A stretch of DNA of 37,999 nucleotides from Pseudomonadota bacterium (GCA_023388965.1 JAEWFF010000011.1:1-37999); one strand, 5' to 3'. Shown: positions 24,838-33,783, counted from the stretch's first letter. Notes: generated from the letters alone by a model not told the origin. Made by a program: numbers and translations.

Positions 24838-26982
24838 ATGTTCGACATTCAACGTGAACAGATCGAATGGGGCGGGCGCACGCTCACCCTTGAGACCGGC
24901 CGCATTGCGCGTCAGGCGCACGGCTCGGTTCTGGCGACCTATGGCGACACGACCGTGCTCGCCAATGTCGTCGCCGCCAAGGCGCCGAAGCCCGGCGTGG
25001 ATTTCATGCCCCTGACCGTGAACTATCAGGAGCGCTTCTACGCCGCCGGCCGCATTCCCGGCGGCTTCTTCAAGCGCGAAGGCCGCCCGACGGAAAAGGA
25101 GACGCTGACCTCGCGTCTCATCGACCGCCCGGTGCGCCCGCTTTTCGTCGACGGCTGGCGCTGCGACACGCAGGTCACCGTGACGGTCCTGTCGCACGAC
25201 CTTGAAAACGATCCGGACATCGTCGGCATGGTCGCGGCCTCCGCCGCCCTGACGCTTTCCGGCGTGCCCTTCATGGGCCCGATCGGCGGCGCGCGCGTCG
25301 GCTATATCAACGGTGAGTACGTGCTCAACCCGACCGTCGATCAGGTCAAGGAGAGCGATCTCGACCTCATCGTCGCCGGCACGCAGGACGCGGTGCTGAT
25401 GGTCGAGTCCGAAGCCAAGGAACTGACCGAGGAAATCATGCTCGGCGCCGTCATGCACGGCCACAAGAACTTCCAGCCGGTCATCGAGGCCATCATCCGT
25501 CTTGCCGAGCGCGCCGCCAAGGAGCCGCGCGAGATGGAAGTCGCCGACAATTCGGCGCTCGAGCAGCAGATCCGCGACATCGCGGAAAAGGATCTGCGCG
25601 ATGCCTACAAGATCCAGACGAAGCAGGATCGCTACAACCGCGTCGGCGAAATCCGCGCCGCGGTGGTCGCCAAGCTCTGCCCCGAAGGCGCCGAGAACGC
25701 GCCGTCGGCGACGCTTGTCGGCTCGGTGTTCCACGATCTCGAAGCCAAGATCGTGCGCTGGAACATTCTCGATGACGGCATCCGCATCGACGGCCGCGAC
25801 GTGAAGACGGTGCGTCCGATCCTCTCCGAGGTCGGCGTTCTGCCGCGTACGCACGGCTCGGCGCTGTTCACGCGCGGCGAGACGCAGGCGCTGGTCGTCG
25901 CGACGCTCGGCACCGGCGAGGACGAGCAGTTCATCGATGCGCTCGAAGGCACCTACAAGGAAGCCTTCATGCTGCATTACAACTTCCCGCCCTATTCGGT
26001 CGGCGAGACCGGCCGCATGGGTTCGCCCGGCCGCCGCGAAATCGGCCACGGCAAGCTGGCCTGGCGCGCCATCCATCCGATGCTGCCGCCGAACCACGAA
26101 TTCCCGTATACGCTGCGCGTCGTGTCGGAAATCACGGAATCGAACGGCTCCTCGTCCATGGCCACCGTATGCGGCACCTCGCTCGCGGCGATGGATGCGG
26201 GCGTTCCGCTGAAGCGTCCGGTCGCGGGCATCGCGATGGGCCTGATCCTCGAAGGCGACCGTTTCGCGGTCCTCTCCGACATTCTCGGCGACGAGGATCA
26301 TCTCGGCGATATGGACTTCAAGGTGGCCGGCACCACCGAGGGCATCACCTCCCTGCAGATGGACATCAAGATCGCCGGCATCAACGAGGAGATCATGAAG
26401 GTCGCCCTCGCGCAGGCGAAGGACGGCCGTAACCACATCCTCGGCGAAATGGGCAAGGCGCTGACGGCGGCTCGTCCGGAGCTTGGCGAATTTGCGCCGC
26501 GCATCGAGGTCATCAAGGTTCCGACCGACAAGATCCGCGACATCATCGGCACCGGCGGCAAGGTCATTCGCGAGATCGTCGAGAAGACGGGCGCGAAGAT
26601 CAATGTCGAGGACGACGGCACGGTGAAGGTGGCGTCCAGCGACGGCAAGGCCATCAAGGCCGCGCTGAACTGGATCCATTCCATCGTCGCCGAGCCGGAA
26701 GTCGGTACGATCTATGACGGCACGGTCGTGAAGGTCGTGGACTTCGGCGCCTTCGTGAACTTCTTCGGTTCGCGCGACGGCCTCGTCCATGTCTCGCAGA
26801 TCGCGCCCAAGCGCATCGAGAAGGTCTCGGACGTTCTGAAGGAAGGCGACAAGGTCAAGGTCAAGCTGCTCGGCTTCGACGACCGCGGCAAGACGCGCCT
26901 GTCCATGAAGGTCGTCGACCAGGAAACCGGCGAAGACCTCGAGAAGAAGCAGAAGGAAGAGGCCGCGCCCGCGGCTGAGTGA
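24838..26982 (+). CDS. pnp: Polyribonucleotide nucleotidyltransferase (PNPase)
   Basis: A 714-residue 3'-5' phosphorolytic exoribonuclease and degradosome component. Two RNase PH domains (about 10-225 and 310-545) flank a helical linker; a KH domain with IIGTGGKVIREI (about 564-575) and an S1 domain with GTVVKVVDFGAFVNFFG (about 627-643) follow, then a Lys/Glu/Ala tail. The ATG at 24838 gives the standard MFDIQREQIEWGGRTL. In other bacteria pnp is autoregulated through a leader hairpin cut by RNase III; hairpins exist here at 24694-24773, but their role is inference. A repeat A copy begins 7 bases after the stop. Confidence 0.98.
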   Translation: MFDIQREQIEWGGRTLTLETGRIARQAHGSVLATYGDTTVLANVVAAKAPKPGVDFMPLTVNYQERFYAAGRIPGGFFKREGRPTEKETLTSRLIDRPVRPLFVDGWRCDTQVTVTVLSHDLENDPDIVGMVAASAALTLSGVPFMGPIGGARVGYINGEYVLNPTVDQVKESDLDLIVAGTQDAVLMVESEAKELTEEIMLGAVMHGHKNFQPVIEAIIRLAERAAKEPREMEVADNSALEQQIRDIAEKDLRDAYKIQTKQDRYNRVGEIRAAVVAKLCPEGAENAPSATLVGSVFHDLEAKIVRWNILDDGIRIDGRDVKTVRPILSEVGVLPRTHGSALFTRGETQALVVATLGTGEDEQFIDALEGTYKEAFMLHYNFPPYSVGETGRMGSPGRREIGHGKLAWRAIHPMLPPNHEFPYTLRVVSEITESNGSSSMATVCGTSLAAMDAGVPLKRPVAGIAMGLILEGDRFAVLSDILGDEDHLGDMDFKVAGTTEGITSLQMDIKIAGINEEIMKVALAQAKDGRNHILGEMGKALTAARPELGEFAPRIEVIKVPTDKIRDIIGTGGKVIREIVEKTGAKINVEDDGTVKVASSDGKAIKAALNWIHSIVAEPEVGTIYDGTVVKVVDFGAFVNFFGSRDGLVHVSQIAPKRIEKVSDVLKEGDKVKVKLLGFDDRGKTRLSMKVVDQETGEDLEKKQKEEAAPAAE

Positions 26983-26988
26983 ACTGCG

Positions 26989-27158
26989 TGTCCCGGAAGT
27001 GGCATCTCAACCCGGCTGTTGCCGGGTTGAGCATTAATGCCGAACTCGGCAACAGCCGAGTTCGGTGCGCTATCCGGGACCCATACTCCGCAGCACAGGC
27101 GATGGAGCCGAAGCACCGGGATTATGGGTCCCGGGTCTCGCTTCGCTCGCCCGGGACA
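26989..27158. repeat. Mosaic palindromic repeat A, copy 2
   Basis: It starts at TGTCCCGG (26989-26996), just after the pnp stop, and ends at CCCGGGACA (27150-27158). The conserved GGGACCCATA arm is at 27076-27085, pairing with 27123-27132. Between the first two half-sites are two perfect 11-bp hairpins not present in copy 3: 27006-27016 with 27021-27031, and 27040-27050 with 27055-27065. It fills the convergent gap between pnp and the exporter gene. Confidence 0.85.
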
Positions 27159-27169
27159 CACGCAACAAC

Positions 27170-27197
27170 AAAAGGGCGCCTTCGGGCGCCCTTTTTT
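27170..27197. terminator. Bidirectional terminator with TTCG loop
   Basis: A 10-11-bp stem (27170-27180 with 27185-27195) carries the TTCG tetraloop, with A-runs on one side and six T residues on the other. It can stop pnp from the left and the exporter gene from the right; the exporter TAA stop (27196-27198) lies inside the T-run. Confidence 0.9.
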
Positions 27198-27813
27198 ATG
27201 CCGTCCGTACGAAGCGTAACAGCAGGCCAAGCGACAGGGCAGCCATCACGCAGCCGATGACGACATCGAGCACGCGCCAGGCGGCGGGCTTCGCAAAGAG
27301 CGGCGCCAGAAACCGCGCGCCATAGCCGAGCGAGAAGAACCAGACGAAGGATGCGAGCATCGCGCCGAGCGCGTAGGCCGTGCGCGCGGAGCCCTCGAAC
27401 TGTGCGGACAGGCTGCCGACAAGCACAACCGTGTCGAGATAGACATGCGGGTTCAGAAAGGTGAAGGCGGGGCAGGCGAGAATCGCAGACCACAGATCGC
27501 TCTCGCGCCGGCCAGCCTCCAGCGCGCCGGGATGAAAGGCGCGGCGGAACGCAAAGACGGCATAAACGGCGAGAAAGATCGCACCGCCCAATGTAACGGC
27601 GGAAATGAGCGTAGGCGATTGCGCGACCAGAGTGCCGAGCCCGGCAACGCCCGCCGCGATCAAAACGGCGTCCGACAGCGCGCAGATCAGGCACAGGATG
27701 AAGACGTGCGACCGCGCCAGCCCCTGGCGCAGGATGAACGCGTTCTGCGCACCGATGGCGACGATGAGCGAGCCGCCGAGCGCGAAACCCGTGCCGAATG
27801 CGGGAAACATCAT
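27196..27813 (-). CDS. LysE/ArgO-family amino acid exporter
   Basis: A 205-residue inner membrane protein with six predicted helices. GAQNAFILRQGL (about 21-32), a LysE-family signature, and FLNPHVYLDTVVLVG (about 119-133) identify the LysE/ArgO family, which exports basic amino acids such as lysine and arginine. Substrate is not certain. Starts at 27813 or 27810 are adjacent ATGs. No ribosome-binding site is clear, and a terminator hairpin begins only 16 bases upstream of the start, which leaves little room for a separate promoter. Confidence 0.9.
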   Translation of the reverse strand: MMFPAFGTGFALGGSLIVAIGAQNAFILRQGLARSHVFILCLICALSDAVLIAAGVAGLGTLVAQSPTLISAVTLGGAIFLAVYAVFAFRRAFHPGALEAGRRESDLWSAILACPAFTFLNPHVYLDTVVLVGSLSAQFEGSARTAYALGAMLASFVWFFSLGYGARFLAPLFAKPAAWRVLDVVIGCVMAALSLGLLLRFVRTA

Positions 27814-27828
27814 GCCGAACCCATATCA

Positions 27829-27857
27829 AAAAAGGGCGCCCCCAGGGCGCCCTTTTT
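27829..27857. terminator. Bidirectional terminator upstream of the exporter gene
   Basis: A 10-bp stem (27831-27840 with 27846-27855), extended by A/T pairs, has the same GGGCGCC core as the terminator at 27170-27197. It lies after the outer membrane protein gene on the minus strand and directly before the exporter start, so it separates the two genes. Confidence 0.88.
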
Positions 27858-27876
27858 CATGCCGTATGGGCAGCTT

Positions 27877-29124
27877 TCAGAAATGATAGGCGGTGCCGAA
27901 ACGGACCTGATGCATCTCGACTTCCTGCTCTTCGGCGCCAAGGCCGATCGTCGAGGCGTCACTGTCCAGCGCGTACAGATATTCGCCGCGCAGCGACCAG
28001 TTTTCGCTCAGACGATAATCGAGTCCGGCACCAACGGTCCACGCCAGAATGGGAACCCGACCGTCGTGCGGGCCGCCGCCGGCAACCTGCTGTTCGCTGC
28101 GCGTCCACAAAACGCCCGCCGATACGAACGGCAGCACATCGCCAAACGCATAGCCGAGGCGGGCGCGGAAATCGGCCTGCACATTGGCGCGATATTCCGA
28201 AGGCGCACCCAGATACTGCCCGGACCCTTCGATATCGCTGAGCGCCGCGGAACCCTCCCAGCCGACCACGATACGGTCGAACTGGAAGTTGCGGCCGGTG
28301 TAAATACCGCCAAGAACGCCGTCGGCTTCTGTCTGCCAGATTACGCCCGGGAGGGACGTATCGACATTGTGCCGGCTAAAGCCGACCATCACGCCGCCAT
28401 AGGCGCCGGACCAGTCCACGACATCGCCATTGAAGGGGGCGGGCTCGCCGCCGAAATAGGAGATCAGACCGAGACGGATGAAATGGGTGCCGTGTTCGAC
28501 GTCCATTGTCGGGCCGACCACGAACTGCTCGTCCGAAAGGCTTTCATAGAGATATTCGGCACGGATGATGACGGGCCCGATAAAGGTCTGGCCTAGCTTC
28601 CAGTCCACGCCGGCGCCCAGATTCCAGCCGAACAGTCTCTGGTTGTCACCGACGAGAGGGGTTGAGGTCTGGCGGACATAGGTTTCGTTCGCCGTGAAAC
28701 CGCCGGCGATATAAGGCAGGAAGCGGCCCATATCATAGCCGACGCGGCCGCGCAGATGCGCCGAATAGAGCGTATCGACATCGACCGACACCGGGCCGAA
28801 GCCGGATACGGGAACTTCGCCGCGGATTTCCTGCAGCGTGATGTCGCCCTCGACGCCGAAGACCCAGGCGCCGTTCTGCCAATTGTACCCGATCACACCG
28901 CCGCCGGTGGCGCCATCGACCGTGTCCGATCCCGTGACGCCCGGCGCGCCGGACAGCGAGGCTTCAGCGTCCGTCCAGCCATAGCCGACGAGCGAGCCGG
29001 CGTAGAAACCGGACCAGTCCGATACGGGAGCGGGGGCATAAAGATCGGCGGAATGGGCAAGTCCGGCGGACAGGCCGAGCGCCAGCGCGCTGACAAGCGG
29101 CAAAGTCGAACGCGCTCTGAGCAT
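27877..29124 (-). CDS. Outer membrane protein with two tandem Omp25/31-type beta-barrel domains
   Basis: A 415-residue protein with a signal peptide (MLRARSTLPLVSALALG..., cleavage near AHS-A at about 26). Domain 1 (about 36-224) opens with DWSGFYAG and ends FIRLGLISYF. Domain 2 (about 237-415) opens with DWSGAYGG and ends QVRFGTAYHF. Both contain matching strands: LRGRVGYDMG and FRARLGYAFG, GAGVDWKLG and GAGLDYRLS, RAEYLY and RGEYLY. The usual family member has one such 8-stranded barrel of about 200-280 residues. A terminal aromatic residue, the outer-membrane assembly signal, ends both halves. The ATG at 29124 has GGGGGAAA upstream. Role is structural or porin-like; no substrate can be given. 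Confidence 0.9.
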   Translation of the reverse strand: MLRARSTLPLVSALALGLSAGLAHSADLYAPAPVSDWSGFYAGSLVGYGWTDAEASLSGAPGVTGSDTVDGATGGGVIGYNWQNGAWVFGVEGDITLQEIRGEVPVSGFGPVSVDVDTLYSAHLRGRVGYDMGRFLPYIAGGFTANETYVRQTSTPLVGDNQRLFGWNLGAGVDWKLGQTFIGPVIIRAEYLYESLSDEQFVVGPTMDVEHGTHFIRLGLISYFGGEPAPFNGDVVDWSGAYGGVMVGFSRHNVDTSLPGVIWQTEADGVLGGIYTGRNFQFDRIVVGWEGSAALSDIEGSGQYLGAPSEYRANVQADFRARLGYAFGDVLPFVSAGVLWTRSEQQVAGGGPHDGRVPILAWTVGAGLDYRLSENWSLRGEYLYALDSDASTIGLGAEEQEVEMHQVRFGTAYHF

Positions 29125-29234
29125 TGGTGATTTCCCCCAAATCGGGTTGCACCCTACGCCTGTTCGCCTGCGCCGCAAAATACAAAAGACGAGACCGTTC
29201 CGAAGCCACGCAGCGCCTGTGGCCGCCGCGCCAC

Positions 29235-30095
29235 TTACTCCGCGGCGTGCGGCGGTGCCGTATCGCGTCCGGCCGCTTCCTCAGCGGCATCGACGACTTT
29301 CAGCGCGTCCGGCTGCGGCATGGAGATGATGTTGTAGCCGGAATCGACATAGTGGATTTCACCGGTCACGCCCGAAGACAGATCGGACAGCAGATAGAGC
29401 GCCGCGCCGCCGACCTCATCGATGGTCACGGTCCGGCGCAGGGGCGCATGACGGGTCTGGAAATTGAACATCAGACGGGCATCGGCGATGCCGGCGCCAG
29501 CGAGGGTGCGGACCGGCCCTGCCGAAATGGCGTTGACCCTGATCTGCTGCGGCCCGAAATCGGAGGCCAGATACCGCACCGAAGCCTCGAGCGCGGCCTT
29601 GGCGACACCCATCACATTGTAATTGGGCATCACCCGCACCGAGCCGCCATAGGTCAGCGTGATCATCGAGCCGCCGTCCGGCATCAGCCCGGCTGCGCGG
29701 CGCGCGATCTCGGTGAAGGAGAAGCAGGAGATGACCATGGTGCGCGAGAAATTCGCGCGCGTCGTGTCGGCGTAGCGGCCCTTCAGTTCCGATTTGTCGG
29801 AGAAGGCGACGGCATGGACGAGAATGTCCAGACGGCCCCATTTCTCCTTCAGCGCGTCGAAGAGAACGTTCACCGAGTCCTCGCTCTCGACATCGCAGGG
29901 CAGAACCGTATCCGAGCCCAGGCTTGCGGCGAGCGGGCCGACGCGCTTCTTCAGCGCATCGCCCTGATAGGTGAAGGCGATCTCGGCCCCGGCCTCGGCG
30001 AGTTTTCTGGCGATGCCCCAGGCGATCGAATGATCGTTGGCAACGCCCATGACGAGCGCGCGCCTGCCGGCGAGAAGACCTGCAACACCCATCAT
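29235..30095 (-). CDS. fabI: Enoyl-[acyl-carrier-protein] reductase (NADH)
   Basis: A 286-residue short-chain dehydrogenase-type enzyme for the last step of each fatty acid elongation cycle. GVANDHSIAWGIA (about 17-29) binds the cofactor; the catalytic pair is Tyr159 and Lys166 (YNVMGVAK), with Tyr149 in TYGG. It is the third gene of fabA-fabB-fabI, with its ATG overlapping the fabB stop (ATGA). The length is slightly above the usual 260-270 because of a C-terminal Ala/Glu-rich tail. Confidence 0.96.
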   Translation of the reverse strand: MMGVAGLLAGRRALVMGVANDHSIAWGIARKLAEAGAEIAFTYQGDALKKRVGPLAASLGSDTVLPCDVESEDSVNVLFDALKEKWGRLDILVHAVAFSDKSELKGRYADTTRANFSRTMVISCFSFTEIARRAAGLMPDGGSMITLTYGGSVRVMPNYNVMGVAKAALEASVRYLASDFGPQQIRVNAISAGPVRTLAGAGIADARLMFNFQTRHAPLRRTVTIDEVGGAALYLLSDLSSGVTGEIHYVDSGYNIISMPQPDALKVVDAAEEAAGRDTAPPHAAE

Positions 30096-31312
30096 GCATC
30101 CAGTCGTTTGAAGACGAGCGAGGCGTTGGTGCCGCCGAAGCCGAACGAATTGGACAGGACCGCGCCGATCTCGGCATTGTCCTTACGCTCACGAAGTATG
30201 GGCATATCGGCGAAAGCGGGATCGAGCTCCTCGATATGCGCGCTTTCGGCGAGGAAGCCGTTGTTCATCATCAGGAGCGAATAGATCGCCTCCTGCACCC
30301 CGGCCGCGCCCAGCGAATGGCCGGTCAGGGACTTGGTCGCCGAAATCGGCGGGCAGTCCTTGCCGAACACTTCGCGCAGGGCTCCGATTTCCTTGGTGTC
30401 GCCGACCGGCGTCGCAGTGGCGTGGGGGTTGATGTAATCGATCTTCGTCTTCACGGTGGACAGCGCCTGGCGCATGCAGCGGACCGCGCCTTCGCCCGAA
30501 GGTGCCACCATATCGTGACCGTCCGATGTCGCGCCGTAGCCGGCGAGTTCGGCGTAAATACGTGCGCCGCGCGCTTTCGCGTGTTCCAGCTCTTCGAGAA
30601 CGAGCACGCCCGCGCCGCCCGCGATCACGAAGCCGTCGCGGTTCTTGTCGTAAGCGCGCGAGGCCGTCTGCGGCGTGTCGTTATAGGCCGACGCCATGGC
30701 GCCCATCGCGTCGAACAGGTTGGAGAGCGTCCAGTCGAGATCCTCGCAGCCGCCGGCGAACATGACGTCCTGCTTGCCGTACTGGATCATCTCGGCCGCA
30801 TTGCCGATGCAGTGCGAGGAGGTCGCACAGGCCGAGGAGATCGAATAGTTCACGCCCTTGATCTTGAACCAGGTCGCAAGCGTCGCGGACGCGGTCGAGG
30901 ACATGGCTTTCGGCACCGCAAACGGGCCGATGCGCTTGGGGCTGGTGTTCTTGCGGGTGATGTCGGCGGCATCGACAATCGCGCGCGTCGAGGGTCCGCC
31001 GGAGCCCATGATAATGCCGGTGCGCTCATTGGAGATGTCGGCGGCCTCGAGGCCGGAATCGCGGATGGCCTGATCCATCGCGACATGGTTCCACGCCGTG
31101 CCCCGGCCGTGGAAACGCATGGCCCGGCGGTCGACCAGTTCCTCGACATCGATATCGGGAGCGCCGTGGACCTGACAGCGGAAGCCAAGATTGGCGTAGT
31201 CCTCCGCGCGCGAAATGCCCGAACGGGCCTCGCGCAGGCTGGCCGTGACCTCCTGGGCCGAATTGCCGATGGACGAGACAATGCCCATCCCGGTGACGAC
31301 GACACGCCTCAT
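30092..31312 (-). CDS. fabB: 3-oxoacyl-[acyl-carrier-protein] synthase I
   Basis: A 406-residue condensing enzyme that elongates unsaturated acyl chains made by FabA. The Cys-His-His triad is present: Cys162 (SACATSS), His297 (NPHATATP) and His332 (LTGHSLGA). The motif after the first His is HATATP instead of the common HGTSTP, though the catalytic His is kept. GGGAGAAG before the ATG is a good ribosome-binding site. It sits 46 bases after fabA and overlaps fabI by 4 bases. Confidence 0.96.
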   Translation of the reverse strand: MRRVVVTGMGIVSSIGNSAQEVTASLREARSGISRAEDYANLGFRCQVHGAPDIDVEELVDRRAMRFHGRGTAWNHVAMDQAIRDSGLEAADISNERTGIIMGSGGPSTRAIVDAADITRKNTSPKRIGPFAVPKAMSSTASATLATWFKIKGVNYSISSACATSSHCIGNAAEMIQYGKQDVMFAGGCEDLDWTLSNLFDAMGAMASAYNDTPQTASRAYDKNRDGFVIAGGAGVLVLEELEHAKARGARIYAELAGYGATSDGHDMVAPSGEGAVRCMRQALSTVKTKIDYINPHATATPVGDTKEIGALREVFGKDCPPISATKSLTGHSLGAAGVQEAIYSLLMMNNGFLAESAHIEELDPAFADMPILRERKDNAEIGAVLSNSFGFGGTNASLVFKRLDA

Positions 31313-31358
31313 AATCTTCTCCCGCCGCGCGCTTTGTCCGCGCCCTTCAACTTGCCGG

Positions 31359-31865
31359 TCAGCTCGTGAACAGGCCGACCTTCAGGTCCTGAGTCCGATA
31401 GATAACCTCGCCATCGGCTTCAAGCCAGCCATCGGCGACGCCGAGGGTCAGTTTAGAGCGCATGACGCGCTTGAAATCGACGCCGTAGACGACCTTTTTT
31501 ACGCCCGGCAGCACCTGGCCGGTGAACTTGATCTCGCCGGCTCCCAGCGCCCGGCCGCGCCCCGGTGCGCCGAGCCAGCCGAGATAAAAGCCCACCATCT
31601 GCCACAGAGCGTCGAGGCCGAGGCAGCCCGGCATGACCGGATCGTTGATGAAATGGCAGTCGAAGAACCACAGATCGGGGCGCACATCGAGTTCGGCGCG
31701 CACCAGGCCCTTGCCATGGGCGCCGCCCTCCTCGGAAATCTCGGTTATGCGGTCGAACATCAGCATCGGCGGAACGGGCAGCTGGGCATTGCCCGGGCCG
31801 AACAATTCGCCGCGCCCGCAGGCCAGAAGTTCCTCGTAATCGTAGCTGGATTTGCGGGCGTTCAT
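31359..31865 (-). CDS. fabA: 3-hydroxydecanoyl-[acyl-carrier-protein] dehydratase/isomerase
   Basis: A 168-residue hot-dog-fold enzyme that dehydrates 3-hydroxydecanoyl-ACP and isomerises the product, the branch point of anaerobic-type unsaturated fatty acid synthesis. His71 (FFDCHFINDPVMPG) and Asp85 (LGLDALWQ) form the active site. The ATG at 31865 begins MNARKSSYDYEELLACG, the usual N-terminus; the upstream in-frame reading runs through a tandem repeat and has no homologous character. It is the first gene of fabA-fabB-fabI. An irr regulator gene, often upstream in rhizobia, is absent here. Confidence 0.96.
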   Translation of the reverse strand: MNARKSSYDYEELLACGRGELFGPGNAQLPVPPMLMFDRITEISEEGGAHGKGLVRAELDVRPDLWFFDCHFINDPVMPGCLGLDALWQMVGFYLGWLGAPGRGRALGAGEIKFTGQVLPGVKKVVYGVDFKRVMRSKLTLGVADGWLEADGEVIYRTQDLKVGLFTS

Positions 31866-31882
31866 TCCATTTTCCGGTCTTT

Positions 31883-31910
31883 GGCTGATGGGATGGGGCT
31901 GATGGGATGG
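31883..31910. repeat. 14-bp perfect tandem duplication upstream of fabA
   Basis: GGCTGATGGGATGG occurs at 31883-31896 and again at 31897-31910 without any gap or mismatch. It lies 17-45 bases upstream of the fabA start, in the leader or core promoter. It could be a double operator or a slippage product. Confidence 0.8.
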
Positions 31911-31968
31911 CCCTTTGCACGGCCATGGTGGCGGCTCGTCTAACACACACAGTCCGGGGCGGGAAAGT

Positions 31969-33783
31969 TCAGGTTATATCCTGAGAGGGAGCATTGCCGA
32001 GAATCTCCCCCTTGCGGCGCGGCGGGATCAGCGGGCCGGGGCGCGGCGCATTGCCGATCATGAGATCGCGTCCGGCGAGATAGCCGCCGGTAATCTGCAG
32101 ATCCAGCCGCTCCTCGTCGCGGCGGCGCACATCGCGCATGACCTCCACCGCCTCCTCTTCCGGCACGCCGAGCCCGCGCAGCGCCGCCTGCCCGAAAACG
32201 AGAGCCGATTCGAACGTGTCCCTGACCTGGAACTCGACGTCCTTATGGATGAGATCGATGGCATGGCCGCGGTCGATGGCGCGCACCAACAATTTCACCA
32301 GCGGAAATTCCGACTGCATCAGTTCGACGATGCGGTCGGCCGCCTCGCGCCTGTCCACACAGACCAGCACCGCGCCCGCGCGCCCCGCTCCGGCGGCATG
32401 AAGAATGTCCAGACGCGTGCCGTCGCCGTAATGAACGAGAAATCCGAAATCGGCGGCGGCGCGGATCATGTCGACATCGTTCTCGATGATCGACACCTCG
32501 AAGCCGCGCGCAAGCAGGCCCTGCGAGGCGACCTGACCGAAACGGCCGAAGCCGATGATGAGCGCCGAACCCTTCAGCCCGTCCGGCTCGGCGATGCCTT
32601 CGAGCGACGGCTTCTGCCCCGGCAGCATCTGATTGAGCGCAAGCGCCATCAGCGGCGTCGCCGCCATGGACAGGATGACGACCGATGTAAAGACGGCGCT
32701 CTGATCCGGCGACAGGATGCCTTCGCCGAGCGCGGCGGCATAGAGCACGAAGGCGAACTCGCCGCCCTGCGCAAACAGGCTGACGCGGATGATGGCGTCG
32801 CGGTTCGTCGAGCGGAACAGGCGGGCGACAATGTAAACACCCACGCCCTTGATGACGATGAAAGCCGCCGTCGCCGCGAGGATGAGCGGCCACGCGCGCG
32901 CGATGATGACAAGATCGAGCGACATGCCGACCGCAAGAAAGAACAGGCCGAGAAGAAGGCCGCGGAACGGTTCGATGTCGGCTTCGAGCTGATGGCGGAA
33001 GGTCGAGCCGGACAGCAATACGCCGGCAAGAAATGCGCCCATCGCCATGGAAAGGCCGCCGGTCTCCATCAGCAGCGCCGCCCCGAGCACGACGAGCAGA
33101 GCCGCCGCCGTCATGACTTCGCGGGCATGGGCCGCGGCAAGGATGCGGAACAGCGGATTGAGCAGGAAGCGCCCGGCGATGACGAGCCCGCCGATGGCGA
33201 GCATTGCGGTCACGACCTCGCGTATGTGCGATTGCAGGCCGCCGTCATCGCCGCCGGGCACAAGCAGGGAAACGGCTGCCAGCAGGGGAACGATCATCAG
33301 GTCTTCGAGCAGAAGGATCGAGACCGCTTTCTGGCCTTCTTCCGATCCGATCTCGCCGCGCTCCTCCAGCATCTGGATGACGACCGCGGTCGAGGACATG
33401 ACGAAACCCGCGCCGGCGATGAACGCTGCCTCTGCGGACAGGCCAAAGAGATAGATGGCGGCCACTGTCAGAAGCGCGGTGCACAGAAAGACCTGCGACA
33501 GGCCGAGGCCGAAGATCGCCGCCCGCAGCTTCCACAGGCGGGACGGCTGCATTTCAAGCCCGATGATGAACAGCAGCATGATGATGCCGAGCTCGGCGAC
33601 ATGCAGGATCGCATCAGGATCGGTGAACAGGCGCAGGCCGAACGGGCCGATGGCGAGGCCGGCGGCGAAATAGCCGAGCACGCTGCCAAGGCCGAGCCGG
33701 CGGAAGACCGGCACTGCAAGGACGCCCGCGCCGAGCAGGGACACGATATGGACGAGCTGCGCACCCTGGCTTTCGACGGCCAT
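31969..33783 (-). CDS. CPA2-family cation/proton antiporter (Kef/YbaL type) with TrkA-N domain
   Basis: A 604-residue inner membrane protein. About 12-13 membrane helices cover residues 5-380 (for example GFVMSSTAVVIQMLEERGE and SLFAQGGEFAFVLY, typical of KefB/KefC). A cytoplasmic TrkA-N domain begins at GFGRFGQVASQGLLARG (NAD-binding, about residues 415-431) and extends through GDGTRLDILHAAG. Kef-type systems release potassium in exchange for protons, gated by glutathione adducts. No KefF/KefG-like ancillary gene is next to it. The ATG at 33783 (MAVESQGAQLVH) is preferred over an upstream start at 33834. Confidence 0.93.
   Translation of the reverse strand: MAVESQGAQLVHIVSLLGAGVLAVPVFRRLGLGSVLGYFAAGLAIGPFGLRLFTDPDAILHVAELGIIMLLFIIGLEMQPSRLWKLRAAIFGLGLSQVFLCTALLTVAAIYLFGLSAEAAFIAGAGFVMSSTAVVIQMLEERGEIGSEEGQKAVSILLLEDLMIVPLLAAVSLLVPGGDDGGLQSHIREVVTAMLAIGGLVIAGRFLLNPLFRILAAAHAREVMTAAALLVVLGAALLMETGGLSMAMGAFLAGVLLSGSTFRHQLEADIEPFRGLLLGLFFLAVGMSLDLVIIARAWPLILAATAAFIVIKGVGVYIVARLFRSTNRDAIIRVSLFAQGGEFAFVLYAAALGEGILSPDQSAVFTSVVILSMAATPLMALALNQMLPGQKPSLEGIAEPDGLKGSALIIGFGRFGQVASQGLLARGFEVSIIENDVDMIRAAADFGFLVHYGDGTRLDILHAAGAGRAGAVLVCVDRREAADRIVELMQSEFPLVKLLVRAIDRGHAIDLIHKDVEFQVRDTFESALVFGQAALRGLGVPEEEAVEVMRDVRRRDEERLDLQITGGYLAGRDLMIGNAPRPGPLIPPRRKGEILGNAPSQDIT

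Noticed and set aside
24775..26790. Long minus-strand open frame (about 671 codons) opposite pnp
   Set aside because: Same explanation: it has no ribosome-binding site or domain and mirrors the PNPase coding frame.
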